This document shows, in pieces, positions 17,115-25,958 of a DNA stretch of 64,000 nucleotides. Under the pieces are notes generated by a model. The model made no database searches and was not told where the DNA came from. It saw nothing but the letters and a program-made list of their open reading frames with translations. A program made the translations under genes and the position numbers. The DNA is taken from assembly GCF_002291445.1 (NCBI RefSeq), contig NZ_CP014137.1, positions 2,170,001 through 2,234,000 on the forward strand, written 5' to 3'. This DNA comes from Brenneria goodwinii. Its GTDB lineage: Bacteria > Pseudomonadota > Gammaproteobacteria > Enterobacterales > Enterobacteriaceae. How positions within the stretch are numbered: position 1 is the first letter of the stretch; every line of letters begins with the position of its first letter.

Positions 17115-18923
17115 ATGTTAAAACGCGTTATTACTGCTGTATTGTTTTCCATCATGCCACTGGGATTGTATGCAGAAACCATCGAGCATAGCACCGCTTT
17201 CGCTATTCTAGGCGAGCCTAAATACCATGCGGATTTCCGTCATTTCGACTATGTAAACCCCGATGCACCGAAGGGCGGCAGTATTACGCTCAGCGCCCTC
17301 GGCACTTTCGATAACTTTAACCGCTTTGCTCTGCGCGGCGTGGCGGCAGCCCGAACCGAGCGACTGTATGATTCGCTTTTCGTGACATCTGATGATGAGC
17401 CCGGCAGCTATTACCCATTAGTGGCTCAATCCACCCGGCATGACGCTGATTTTCACTGGATAGAAATCGACCTGAATCCACGCGCGAGTTTTCATGACGG
17501 CACACCGATTACCGCAGCCGACGTGGCTTTCACCTATAACATGTTTATGACGCAGGGCGTGCCGCAGTTCCGCATCTATTTTAAAGGCGTGACGGCAAAG
17601 ACCGTGGCGCCGCTTACCGTCCGCTTTGACTTCCCCACTCCCGATAAGAACCGCATGTTCAGCCTGCTGACGCTGCCCATCATGCCGGAGAAATTCTGGA
17701 AAAATCATAAGTTAAGCGATCCGCTGCCCTATCCGCCGCCGGCCAGCGGCCCCTACCGCATTACGGCTTATCGCACAGGACAGTACGTTACCTATTCACG
17801 GGTTAAAGATTACTGGGGTGCCGATTTGCCGGTGAATAAAGGCCAGTACAATTTCGATCAAATCCGCTACGACTATTATCTGGATGACAGCGTCGCGCTG
17901 GAGGCGTTTAAAGCGGGCGCTTTTGATCTGCGAGTTGAAGGCTCGCCAAAACATTGGGCGGCGCAATATCAAGGCGGCAATTTTGACCGCGGTTACATCA
18001 TCAAGCAGGATCAGACAAATCAGTCCGCGCAGGATACCCGCTGGCTGGCTTTTAATATCCAACGGCCCATATTCAGCGACCGCCGGGTTCGCCAGGCGCT
18101 GACGCTAGCGTTTGATTTTAACTGGATGAATAAAGCGCTGTATTACAACGCTTATCAGCGCGTCGATAGCTATTTTCAGAATACGATCTATGCTGCAAAA
18201 GGCGAACCCGGCGCCGATGAGCTGGCCTGGCTGACGCCGCTGAAAGATAAAGTGCCGCCGGAAGTATTTGGCCCCAGCTACCAACCGCCCGCTTCCGACG
18301 GCAGCGGTTACGACCGGGGAAACTGGCTGAAGGCGCTGAAGCTATTGGAACAGGCCGGATGGGAATTGAAAAATCAGCGGCTGGTCAATCGTCAAACGGG
18401 TAAACCGTTTGAATTCGAACTCCTGTTGCCTACCGCAGGCAATTCGCAATACGCGCTGCCTTTCCAACAGAATCTGAAAAAGCTCGGCATTACGATGAAC
18501 ATAAGAAACATCGACAGCACCCAGTTTAACAGCCGCCTGCGCAAACGCGATTTTGATATGACGACAACGCTTTACAGAGCAATGCTTTATCCTAATGATG
18601 ACCTGCAAATTCGTTGGAGTTCTCAATATATTGATTCCACCTACAATACCCCCGGCGTGCAGGATCCGGCGATAGATAGCTTGATTGAACAAATCGTTGC
18701 CCATCAGGGCCAGCCCGCACCGCTACTCGCATTGGGTCGGGCGCTGGACCGGGTGTTGACCTGGAATCAGTTAATGCTCCCCATGTGGTATTCCAATCAT
18801 GACCGTTTCGCCTACTGGAACAAGTTCGCCATGCCTGCGGTTCGTCCGGCTTATTCATTAGGTTTAGACGGCTGGTGGTACGATGTTAAACAGGCGGCCA
18901 CGCTGCCGGCAGAGCGACGTTAA
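17115..18923 (+). CDS. yejA: Peptide ABC transporter substrate-binding protein YejA
   Basis: A periplasmic binding protein (SBP family 5, OppA/DppA-like) of 602 residues that feeds oligopeptides to YejBEF; in E. coli the system takes up microcin C. The frame opens at 17076, but the ATG at 17115 has GGGAGAG upstream and gives a clean signal peptide, MLKRVITAVLFSIMPLGLYA, before ETIEHS. Family features include FDYVNPDAPKGGSI near the mature N-terminus, FHDGTPITAADVAFTYN and RRVRQALTLAFDFNWMNKA-like text. It is the first gene of yejABEF, 9 bp before yejB. Confidence 0.92.
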   Translation: MLKRVITAVLFSIMPLGLYAETIEHSTAFAILGEPKYHADFRHFDYVNPDAPKGGSITLSALGTFDNFNRFALRGVAAARTERLYDSLFVTSDDEPGSYYPLVAQSTRHDADFHWIEIDLNPRASFHDGTPITAADVAFTYNMFMTQGVPQFRIYFKGVTAKTVAPLTVRFDFPTPDKNRMFSLLTLPIMPEKFWKNHKLSDPLPYPPPASGPYRITAYRTGQYVTYSRVKDYWGADLPVNKGQYNFDQIRYDYYLDDSVALEAFKAGAFDLRVEGSPKHWAAQYQGGNFDRGYIIKQDQTNQSAQDTRWLAFNIQRPIFSDRRVRQALTLAFDFNWMNKALYYNAYQRVDSYFQNTIYAAKGEPGADELAWLTPLKDKVPPEVFGPSYQPPASDGSGYDRGNWLKALKLLEQAGWELKNQRLVNRQTGKPFEFELLLPTAGNSQYALPFQQNLKKLGITMNIRNIDSTQFNSRLRKRDFDMTTTLYRAMLYPNDDLQIRWSSQYIDSTYNTPGVQDPAIDSLIEQIVAHQGQPAPLLALGRALDRVLTWNQLMLPMWYSNHDRFAYWNKFAMPAVRPAYSLGLDGWWYDVKQAATLPAERR

Positions 18924-18932
18924 GGAGTCAAC

Positions 18933-20030
18933 GTGGGAACTTACCTATTACGCCGCCTTTTACTGGTGATCCCAACATTGTGGGCGATTATCACCATTAA
19001 CTTCTTTATCGTGCAAATCGCGCCGGGCGGCCCGGTCGATCAGGCGATCGCCAACATCGAAATGGGTCATGGCAGCGGTTTTACCGGCGGCAGCGGCATC
19101 GATACCGGCATGGCCCGCACGGGCAACACGGGCGCGCTCAATATTGAGAATACCTATCGCGGCGCCCGCGGTCTGGATCCCGAGGTGATCGAAGAGATCA
19201 CCAAGCGCTATGGCTTTGATAAGCCGATCCATGAACGTTACTTCAAGCTGTTATGGGACTACGTACGCTTCGACTTTGGCGACAGCCTGTTCCGCGGCTC
19301 CTCGGTGATACAACTGATCAAAGAGAGTATGCCGGTTTCCATTACGCTCGGGTTGTGGAGCACCCTGATTATCTATCTGGTTTCCATTCCGCTGGGGATC
19401 AAAAAAGCGGTCAAAAACGGCACCTCCTTTGATACCTGGAGCAGCACGCTGATTATCATCGGTTATGCCATTCCCGCGTTCCTGTTTGCCATCTTACTGA
19501 TTGTTCTGTTCGCCGGCGGCAGCTATCTGGACTGGTTTCCGCTGCGCGGGCTGGTCTCCAGCAATTTTGATACCCTGCCCTGGTACCAGAAAGTCACCGA
19601 TTACCTATGGCACATCGCGCTACCGGTGTTAGCGACCGTGATTGGCGGTTTCGCCACGCTGACCATGTTGACCAAAAACTCGTTTATGGACGAAATCCGT
19701 AAGCAATATGTGGTGACGGCGAGAGCCAAGGGGCTGGATGAAAAAAGCATTCTCTACCGCCACGTATTTCGCAACGCGATGCTGCTGGTGATTGCCGGTT
19801 TCCCCGCCACCTTTATCAGCATGTTTTTTACCGGATCGCTGTTAATCGAAGTGATGTTCTCGCTGAACGGTCTGGGGCTTCTCGGCTACGACGCCACGTT
19901 GCAACGCGATTACCCGGTAATGTTCGGGACGCTCTACATTTTTACGCTGATCGGCCTGTTATTGAATATCATCAGCGATATGACCTATACGCTGGTTGAC
20001 CCGCGTATTGATTTCGAGGGACGCCAATGA
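18933..20030 (+). CDS. yejB: Peptide ABC transporter permease YejB
   Basis: An inner-membrane permease (DppB/OppB type) of 365 residues that starts at GTG with AAGGAG 7 bp upstream. An N-terminal membrane segment (LLLVIPTLWAIITINFF) is followed by a periplasmic stretch rich in Gly (about 35-75), then five more segments. The EAA-like loop contacting YejF includes VVTARAKGLDEKSILYRHV. The 3' end overlaps yejE by 4 bp (ATGA), so coupling is likely. Confidence 0.92.
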   Translation: MGTYLLRRLLLVIPTLWAIITINFFIVQIAPGGPVDQAIANIEMGHGSGFTGGSGIDTGMARTGNTGALNIENTYRGARGLDPEVIEEITKRYGFDKPIHERYFKLLWDYVRFDFGDSLFRGSSVIQLIKESMPVSITLGLWSTLIIYLVSIPLGIKKAVKNGTSFDTWSSTLIIIGYAIPAFLFAILLIVLFAGGSYLDWFPLRGLVSSNFDTLPWYQKVTDYLWHIALPVLATVIGGFATLTMLTKNSFMDEIRKQYVVTARAKGLDEKSILYRHVFRNAMLLVIAGFPATFISMFFTGSLLIEVMFSLNGLGLLGYDATLQRDYPVMFGTLYIFTLIGLLLNIISDMTYTLVDPRIDFEGRQ

Positions 20031-21052
20031 GCCGACTGAGCCCCATTAATCAGGCGCGCTGGGCGCGTTTTAAAAGCAATCGCCGTGGATACTGGTCGCT
20101 GTGGATTTTTCTCGTGATCTTTATCATCACGCTGTTCTCAGAGCTGATTGCCAATGATAAGCCGCTATTAGTGAAATACGACGACCAGTTCTATACCCCC
20201 TTTATCGTCAACTACAGCGAAACAACGTTCGGCGGTCAGTTCGACACCACGACAGACTTCCGCGATCCCTATATTGCTCAACGCATTGAACAGCACGGCT
20301 GGGTATTATGGCCGCTGATCCGCTACAGCTACGACACGATTAACTACGCGACGACCGTCTCTTTTCCCTCTCCGCCATCGCGGCAAAACCTGTTGGGTAC
20401 CGACAGTCAGGGAAAAGATGTGGTTGCGCAGGTGTTTTATGGGTTTCGCATCTCGTTATTGTTCGGTCTGGCGCTGACGATACTTTCCAGCCTGATTGGC
20501 ATTACCGTCGGCGCCACGCAGGGGTATTACGGCGGCCGTTTGGATTTGTGGGGGCAGCGCTTTATTGAGGTCTGGTCCGGTATGCCGACCCTGTTTCTGA
20601 TTATCCTGCTTTCCAGCGTGATTCAGCCCGATTTCTGGTGGCTGTTGGGTATCACGGTGCTATTCGGCTGGATGAGTCTGGTGGGCGTCGTGCGGGCGGA
20701 ATTCCTTCGCACCCGGAATTTTGATTATATCCGCGCCGCGCAGGCGATGGGCGTCAGCGATCGGGCCATTATGTATCGCTGCATGCTGCCGAACGCCATG
20801 GTCGCCACCTTGACCTACCTGCCGTTTATTCTGTGCGGCTCCATCACCACCCTGACCTCTCTGGACTTCCTGGGATTTGGTTTGCCGATGGGATCGCCCT
20901 CATTAGGGGCGCTATTGCTGGAGGGGAAAAATAACCTTCAGGCGCCCTGGCTGGGCATTACCGTATTTATGGTGCTCTCTATTGTGCTGTCTTTACTCAT
21001 TTTTATCGGCGAAGCGGTGCGCGACGCCTTTGACCCCAGCAAGGCGCATTAA
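20027..21052 (+). CDS. yejE: Peptide ABC transporter permease YejE
   Basis: The second inner-membrane permease of the Yej importer (DppC/OppC type), 341 residues. One membrane segment near 25-45, a long periplasmic loop (about 46-130), then five segments. The EAA loop contains YIRAAQAMGVSDRAIMYRC. NLLGTDSQGKDVVAQVFYG is the typical OppC-family entry to the permease domain. The start codon overlaps the yejB stop; the stop is one base before the yejF ATG. Confidence 0.92.
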   Translation: MSRLSPINQARWARFKSNRRGYWSLWIFLVIFIITLFSELIANDKPLLVKYDDQFYTPFIVNYSETTFGGQFDTTTDFRDPYIAQRIEQHGWVLWPLIRYSYDTINYATTVSFPSPPSRQNLLGTDSQGKDVVAQVFYGFRISLLFGLALTILSSLIGITVGATQGYYGGRLDLWGQRFIEVWSGMPTLFLIILLSSVIQPDFWWLLGITVLFGWMSLVGVVRAEFLRTRNFDYIRAAQAMGVSDRAIMYRCMLPNAMVATLTYLPFILCGSITTLTSLDFLGFGLPMGSPSLGALLLEGKNNLQAPWLGITVFMVLSIVLSLLIFIGEAVRDAFDPSKAH

Positions 21053-21053
21053 T

Positions 21054-22646
21054 ATGTCTACTTCACCACTGCTACAAATTGAAAACCTTAGCATCGCCTT
21101 TCGCAGCGGCGAGAGCGAACAGCAAGTCGTCGATCAGATCTCGCTTGCCGTCAATGCGGGCGAAACGCTGGCGCTGGTGGGTGAGTCGGGGTCGGGGAAA
21201 AGCGTGACCGCCCTCTCCATCCTGCGGTTGCTGCCTTCTCCTCCGGTGGTTTATCAGCAGGGGGATATTATCTTCGCCGGTCAGTCGCTGCTGCATGCGG
21301 ATGAGAAAACGCTGCGCCAGATCCGCGGCGATCGCATTGCCATGATCTTTCAGGAACCGATGGTTTCACTCAATCCGTTGCAAAGCATCGAGAAGCAGCT
21401 AATCGAAGTGCTCGCGCTGCATCGCGGCATGCGCACTGATGTCGCCCGCAGCGAAGTGATTACCTGTCTGGATCGCGTCGGTATCCGGCAGGCCAAAAGC
21501 CGGCTGAATGATTTCCCCCACCAGCTTTCCGGCGGAGAACGACAGCGGGTGATGATTGCGATGGCGCTGCTGACGCAGCCCGACCTGCTGATCGCCGATG
21601 AGCCCACTACCGCGCTGGATGTGACCGTACAGGCGCAAATACTGACGCTGCTGGATGAACTGAAACAGGAACTGGGCATGAGCCTGCTGTTCATCACCCA
21701 CAATCTGAATATTGTTCGCCGATTGGCTGATAACGTTGCGGTGATGAAGTCCGGCCAACGCGTGGAATATAACACCCGTGATAGGCTGTTCGCCGCGCCG
21801 CAACACCCCTATACCCGTCAGTTGCTGGATGCCGAACCCGCCGGCGAACCGGCGCCGCTCACCAGTGATATTCAGCCCATTTTGCGCGTTGAACAATTGC
21901 AGGTTTCTTTTCCTGTCAAACGCGGGCTGCTGCGACGCACCGTCGATGAAAAACAGGTGGTAAAAGACATCAACTTCACCCTGCGTCGCGGCGAAAGTAT
22001 TGGTTTGGTCGGCGAGTCCGGTTCGGGGAAAAGCACCACCGGGCTGGCGCTGCTGCGTTTACTGCGTTCACGCGGAAAAATTTGGTTCGATAATCAACCA
22101 TTGCATGAATTTACCCGCAAACAGATGTTGCCTTTCCGCCGCCGGATCCAGGTCGTTTTTCAGGATCCCAATTCAGCCTTGAACCCGCGGCTGAATGCCG
22201 AGCAAATTATTTCGGAAGGACTGAGCGTACATCAGAAATTGAGTGTTCAGGCGCGGGAACAACGCGTAATTGAGGCGATGCGGGAGGTGGGGCTGGATCC
22301 CTCGACCCGTCACCGCTATCCCTCCGAATTTTCCGGAGGACAACGTCAGCGTATTGCCATTGCCAGGGCGCTGATTCTGCAACCCGAGCTGCTTATTCTC
22401 GATGAACCAACCTCGTCATTGGACAGAACCGTTCAGGCCCAGATCCTGGCCTTGCTGAAATCGCTGCAACAGAAACACCAACTGGCTTATTTGTTTATCA
22501 GCCATGATCTGCAAGTTGTGCGGGCATTGTGTCATCAGGTGATTGTGCTAAAACAGGGCGAAGTGGTGGAGCAAGGGGATTGCCGGGCGGTATTTACGCA
22601 TCCAGCGCAGGACTACACGCGAGAGCTGCTTCAGTTGTCATCGTAA
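21054..22646 (+). CDS. yejF: Peptide ABC transporter ATP-binding protein YejF
   Basis: A cytoplasmic ATPase with two fused nucleotide-binding domains, 530 residues. Each half has Walker A GESGSGKS, a signature (LSGGERQR in the first, FSGGQRQR in the second) and Walker B (LLIADEPT, LLILDEPT), plus an oligopeptide-type C-terminal tail (HPYTRQLLDAEP; HPAQDYTRELL). The frame runs open from 20982 inside yejE; the ATG at 21054 gives MSTSPLLQIENLSIAF and immediate coupling to yejE. It powers YejABE. No terminator is evident before yejG. Confidence 0.93.
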   Translation: MSTSPLLQIENLSIAFRSGESEQQVVDQISLAVNAGETLALVGESGSGKSVTALSILRLLPSPPVVYQQGDIIFAGQSLLHADEKTLRQIRGDRIAMIFQEPMVSLNPLQSIEKQLIEVLALHRGMRTDVARSEVITCLDRVGIRQAKSRLNDFPHQLSGGERQRVMIAMALLTQPDLLIADEPTTALDVTVQAQILTLLDELKQELGMSLLFITHNLNIVRRLADNVAVMKSGQRVEYNTRDRLFAAPQHPYTRQLLDAEPAGEPAPLTSDIQPILRVEQLQVSFPVKRGLLRRTVDEKQVVKDINFTLRRGESIGLVGESGSGKSTTGLALLRLLRSRGKIWFDNQPLHEFTRKQMLPFRRRIQVVFQDPNSALNPRLNAEQIISEGLSVHQKLSVQAREQRVIEAMREVGLDPSTRHRYPSEFSGGQRQRIAIARALILQPELLILDEPTSSLDRTVQAQILALLKSLQQKHQLAYLFISHDLQVVRALCHQVIVLKQGEVVEQGDCRAVFTHPAQDYTRELLQLSS

Positions 22647-22743
22647 AATCGGGTTAAACGTACTTTGGATTTTATTAACGAAGCATCGATCATTCATCAA
22701 TAGATGCTAAAAAGCGCAGCAACGTCAGGGCCGACATTGCCGC

Positions 22744-23088
22744 TTAAAACGGATATTGTGCGGATACAGGTTCAGCTATCGCTACGCCGATGTTTTTTAA
22801 ACGGCACATGGCGGTACTTTCATCATTACGATGTAAAAAAAGACAGGGTTCTCCTTCCCATTCCAATACGGAACTCTCAACCTGAATTTCATTCAGGGAT
22901 TGATTCAGTTGGCGCATAACCATCCAGGCATCATCACCATCATGGCTCAATAATTTCAAGCCGATCAAATTATTATCTTCATCTCTGCCACTCAGCGGTA
23001 TGGGTTCAACGTTTACACCTGCAAAACCCGATAACCAGCGATAACTTTGCGGCAAACGATGCACTACCGAAAGTTGTAAACTATTCAC
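22744..23088 (-). CDS. yejG: YejG family protein
   Basis: A 114-residue soluble protein, the same length as E. coli YejG, converging on yejF as in E. coli. It starts MNSLQLSVVHRLPQSYRWL and contains VEPIPLSGRDEDNNLIGLKL and WEGEPCLFLHRNDESTAMC, matching the family. No signal peptide or membrane segment is visible. The family's function is not established; a role in aminoglycoside sensitivity has been proposed for the E. coli protein. Confidence 0.85.
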   Translation of the reverse strand: MNSLQLSVVHRLPQSYRWLSGFAGVNVEPIPLSGRDEDNNLIGLKLLSHDGDDAWMVMRQLNQSLNEIQVESSVLEWEGEPCLFLHRNDESTAMCRLKNIGVAIAEPVSAQYPF

Positions 23089-23564
23089 TACTGTTTTCCC
23101 TCAGGTTAAGTTTTACCGATAATTCACAAAAAAATAACATTTCATCATGGTAGCCCGATCGCTCTATCTTTTCTAGCTAAAAAACGATGCGGCGAATTAC
23201 ATCGGGCCTCACTCTCTGCTTATAGCAATGGTATAGGCCAGAGTAGGGATAATTAATGTCAGAGCGTTCACAAATTACTATTCTTTCTCAGGTTATATGT
23301 AACCCTTTCCATTTAATATCTCAACTCTTTTCTCTCTAATTATTCACTTTTGATTTATATATTTTACATATACAAAACAAATAAAGAGACAGATCGCTCC
23401 CCAAACGCCCCAATCCGTCATTCCGCGCGCAGGCGGGAACTGGCGTTCATGGTCGCTGAAATGTTATTTTCGAGCTGAAATGTTACTTTCGAATGTATTA
23501 CGGAAGCGCGCGGGCAGAAGGGAAAACAGAGTGCAGAAGCCCGCGCCGTTATGGATATCAGAAT
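23089..23564. other. 476-bp intergenic region between bcr and yejG
   Basis: No credible gene is seen. It is AT-rich up to about 23395. The end nearest bcr contains a degenerate CATTCC...GGCGGGAAC element (about 23417-23440), of the kind found as dispersed intergenic palindromes. A 19-bp tandem duplication follows (see separate entry). Confidence 0.5.
23455..23492. repeat. Tandem duplication of a 19-bp unit
   Basis: GCTGAAATGTTATTTTCGA (23455-23473) is followed at once by GCTGAAATGTTACTTTCGA (23474-23492), with 18 of 19 positions identical. It lies about 70 bp downstream of the bcr stop. Confidence 0.85.
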
Positions 23565-24755
23565 TTACGCTTTACTGGGGCGGCTGGCGTAAAAGTATGC
23601 CAGGAGCGCGCCCAGTGAGCACAGCGCCATGGAAATCACCATCGGCCAGGCGCTGGTAAACGCCATCAGCGATAGAAGACTCCCCGTTATCGCCCCGAAA
23701 CCAAAACGGAGCGTACCCGCCAGCGACGATGCCGTGCCCGCCATATGAGGAAACTCATCCAGAATTATCGCCATGGCATTGGATCCCACCATCGCCGTAC
23801 AGCCAACAAATATGGCGACGCCAAGCACCAGCGCCGGGAAACCCAAATCAAACGCGCATACCAGAAGCAGAAATATTCCCATCGAGAACTGAATCGTCAA
23901 CCCAATGCGAAACAGAATGACCGCGCCCAGGCGTCGGACATTTCGGCTGTTGAATAACGTCATCAGAACCAGGAAAACAATATTCAGGGCAAAGTAATAA
24001 CCAAAATTCTGCGGAGAAACGCCATGCAGGTCGATATAAACAAACGGGCCGGCGCTCAGGAAAGAAAACATGCCGCAGAAAGACAATCCCCCTGCCACCA
24101 TATAGCTAAAAGCGCGCTTGTGACGGAAAAGGCTCACAAAGTTACCGACCGTCGTGCGCAGGTGAAACTTCTGTCGCCTGGTCGGCGGAAGGGTTTCCTG
24201 AATAAAGAAGAAGACCAGCGCCGTCGCCAATAAGGCGGCGCCCGACATCACCCAGAAAATCGCATGCCAGCTGAACCACACCAGCAGCGCGCCGCCTAAA
24301 ATCGGCGCGACCAGCGGCGCCACGGTCATCACCAGCACGACAAACGACATCATGCGCGAGAAGTCATCTTTCGTGAACATATCTCGCATCAAAGCGTTGA
24401 TGACCACGGCAGCCGCCGCCGCCGACATACCGTGCAGGAAGCGCAGATAAATCAGCTGTTCGATACTCTGCGCCAACGCACAGGCCGCGCCGGCAATAGC
24501 GAAAACCAACGTTCCGCCCAGAATGACCGGCTTACGCCCCAGGCTGTCAGCCATGGGGCCATAGAACATCTGGCCAAGAGAAAATCCCAGTACATAGGCG
24601 CTGAGCGTCATCTGGACACGCCCGGCCTCAACAGCGAACTCCGTCGCAATGGTCGGCAATGCCGGCAAATACATATCAATCGCCAGTGGCATGAGCATGG
24701 AAATCAAGCCAAGGATAAAAATCAACCCGATGTGGGAAGGCTGGTTCTGTTGCAC
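23565..24755 (-). CDS. bcr: Bcr/CflA family multidrug efflux transporter
   Basis: A 396-residue MFS drug:H+ antiporter (DHA1 family) with twelve hydrophobic segments; E. coli Bcr is 396 residues and confers bicyclomycin and sulfonamide tolerance when raised. The loop 2-3 motif GPMADSLGRKPVILGG and the family pattern DMYLPALPTIATEF are present. It lies 16 bp downstream of rsuA on the same strand, so the two are probably co-transcribed, as in E. coli. The real substrate here is not known. Confidence 0.9.
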   Translation of the reverse strand: MQQNQPSHIGLIFILGLISMLMPLAIDMYLPALPTIATEFAVEAGRVQMTLSAYVLGFSLGQMFYGPMADSLGRKPVILGGTLVFAIAGAACALAQSIEQLIYLRFLHGMSAAAAAVVINALMRDMFTKDDFSRMMSFVVLVMTVAPLVAPILGGALLVWFSWHAIFWVMSGAALLATALVFFFIQETLPPTRRQKFHLRTTVGNFVSLFRHKRAFSYMVAGGLSFCGMFSFLSAGPFVYIDLHGVSPQNFGYYFALNIVFLVLMTLFNSRNVRRLGAVILFRIGLTIQFSMGIFLLLVCAFDLGFPALVLGVAIFVGCTAMVGSNAMAIILDEFPHMAGTASSLAGTLRFGFGAITGSLLSLMAFTSAWPMVISMALCSLGALLAYFYASRPSKA

Positions 24756-24771
24756 TGAGAATGGCTCCTGA

Positions 24772-25470
24772 TTACTGCCCGATGCTCGCGACTTCCTGAC
24801 TGCTCAACGCCCGGTATTCACCCGGTTCCAACTCGCTGTCCAGACTAATACCGCCGATGCGCTCACGGTGTAACTGCACAACTCGGTTACCTACCGCGGC
24901 GAACATCCTTTTCACCTGATGATATCGCCCTTCACTGATGGTCAGGCGTACCTGATACGCCGTTATTTTCTCCAGCATAGCGGGTTTGGTTAAATGCTTC
25001 TCGCCGTTAAGCTGAATACCGGCCGCAAACTGTTCGGCGGTATCCTCGCTTAATGGCTGCTCCAGCGTCACCAGGTACGTTTTCTCGCAGTGATGTTTAG
25101 GTGAAGTAATTCGATGCGACCATTGTCCGTCGTCGGTAAGCAGCACTAATCCGGTGGTATCGATATCAAGACGTCCCGCCGCATGCAGCTTATGCGCGAC
25201 CGGCTCATCCATAAAATAAAGAATGGTCGGATGATCGGGATCTTCCGTTGAACAGACGTAGCCCTGCGGTTTATTCAGCATAAAATAACGCGGCCCGAGC
25301 TGCTGCACCAGCGGATTGCCATCGAACGCGACCTGATGTTCGGGCAACAGTTTAAAAGAGCCGCTTTTTACCACCTCACCATCAACGGTAACCCGTTGCG
25401 CACGCAGTTCACGTGCCACCAGCGAACGGCTGATTGCCAGTTGCTGAGATAAAAATTTGTCCAATCGCAT
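24772..25470 (-). CDS. rsuA: 16S rRNA pseudouridine(516) synthase
   Basis: Converts U516 of 16S rRNA to pseudouridine during small-subunit assembly. The protein has 232 residues. An S4 RNA-binding domain covers about 1-58 (MRLDKFLSQQLAISRSLVAR) and the RsuA catalytic domain follows. Catalytic D102 lies in AGRLDIDTTGLVLLTDDG, the same position as in E. coli. It is upstream of bcr and divergent from the yecH-radD pair. Confidence 0.94.
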   Translation of the reverse strand: MRLDKFLSQQLAISRSLVARELRAQRVTVDGEVVKSGSFKLLPEHQVAFDGNPLVQQLGPRYFMLNKPQGYVCSTEDPDHPTILYFMDEPVAHKLHAAGRLDIDTTGLVLLTDDGQWSHRITSPKHHCEKTYLVTLEQPLSEDTAEQFAAGIQLNGEKHLTKPAMLEKITAYQVRLTISEGRYHQVKRMFAAVGNRVVQLHRERIGGISLDSELEPGEYRALSSQEVASIGQ

Positions 25471-25715
25471 TACAAACCAACTGCCTTTTTAAACCACGAG
25501 GCTGATACGCGCGGGCCGATACGCCAACGCGTCAATACTCATGAAGATGAAGAAGAGCAACAAAAACGCTGCCAGAGTGTTTCAGTATAACGGGGCTTTG
25601 GCCGACATCCTAGAATTCACATAGGCCAGCCGCCATGAATATGTTGGCGCGTCTCTCGCGCCGAACATGATCAAGGGGCATAATATGACAATTGTTCGTT
25701 GTGAGGATCTAACAA

Positions 25716-25955
25716 ATGTCTTCTATCCACGGTCATGAAGTCCTGCAAATGATGCTCGACGCCGGCGAGTCTTTTACTACTGAACGGCTGATTGCCGCTA
25801 TTGAAAAGCGTTTCGGCCACGATGCCCGTTTCCATACCTGTTCAGCCTCCGATATGACGGCAGCGGCGCTGGTTGAGTTTCTGACCGAACGCGGCAAGTT
25901 TATTCCGCTTGAAGCCGGTTTTACCACCAGCGCCAGTAAAATTTGTCAGCACTGA
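25716..25955 (+). CDS. yecH: YecH family small protein (DUF2492)
   Basis: A 79-residue soluble protein, exactly the length of E. coli YecH, with the conserved MSSIHGHEVLQMML start, RFHTCSASDMTA centre and KICQH end. His5/His7, Cys and the C-terminal CxH are potential metal ligands, and the family is annotated as metal-binding, without proven function. Its stop lies only 3 bp before the radD ATG, so both are likely in one transcript. In E. coli yecH lies near ftnA, far from radD, so this position is a rearrangement. Confidence 0.82.
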   Translation: MSSIHGHEVLQMMLDAGESFTTERLIAAIEKRFGHDARFHTCSASDMTAAALVEFLTERGKFIPLEAGFTTSASKICQH

Positions 25956-25958
25956 GTT

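Noticed and set aside
23455..23492. CRISPR-like repeats
   Set aside because: Only two adjacent units without spacers and no cas genes anywhere in the window.
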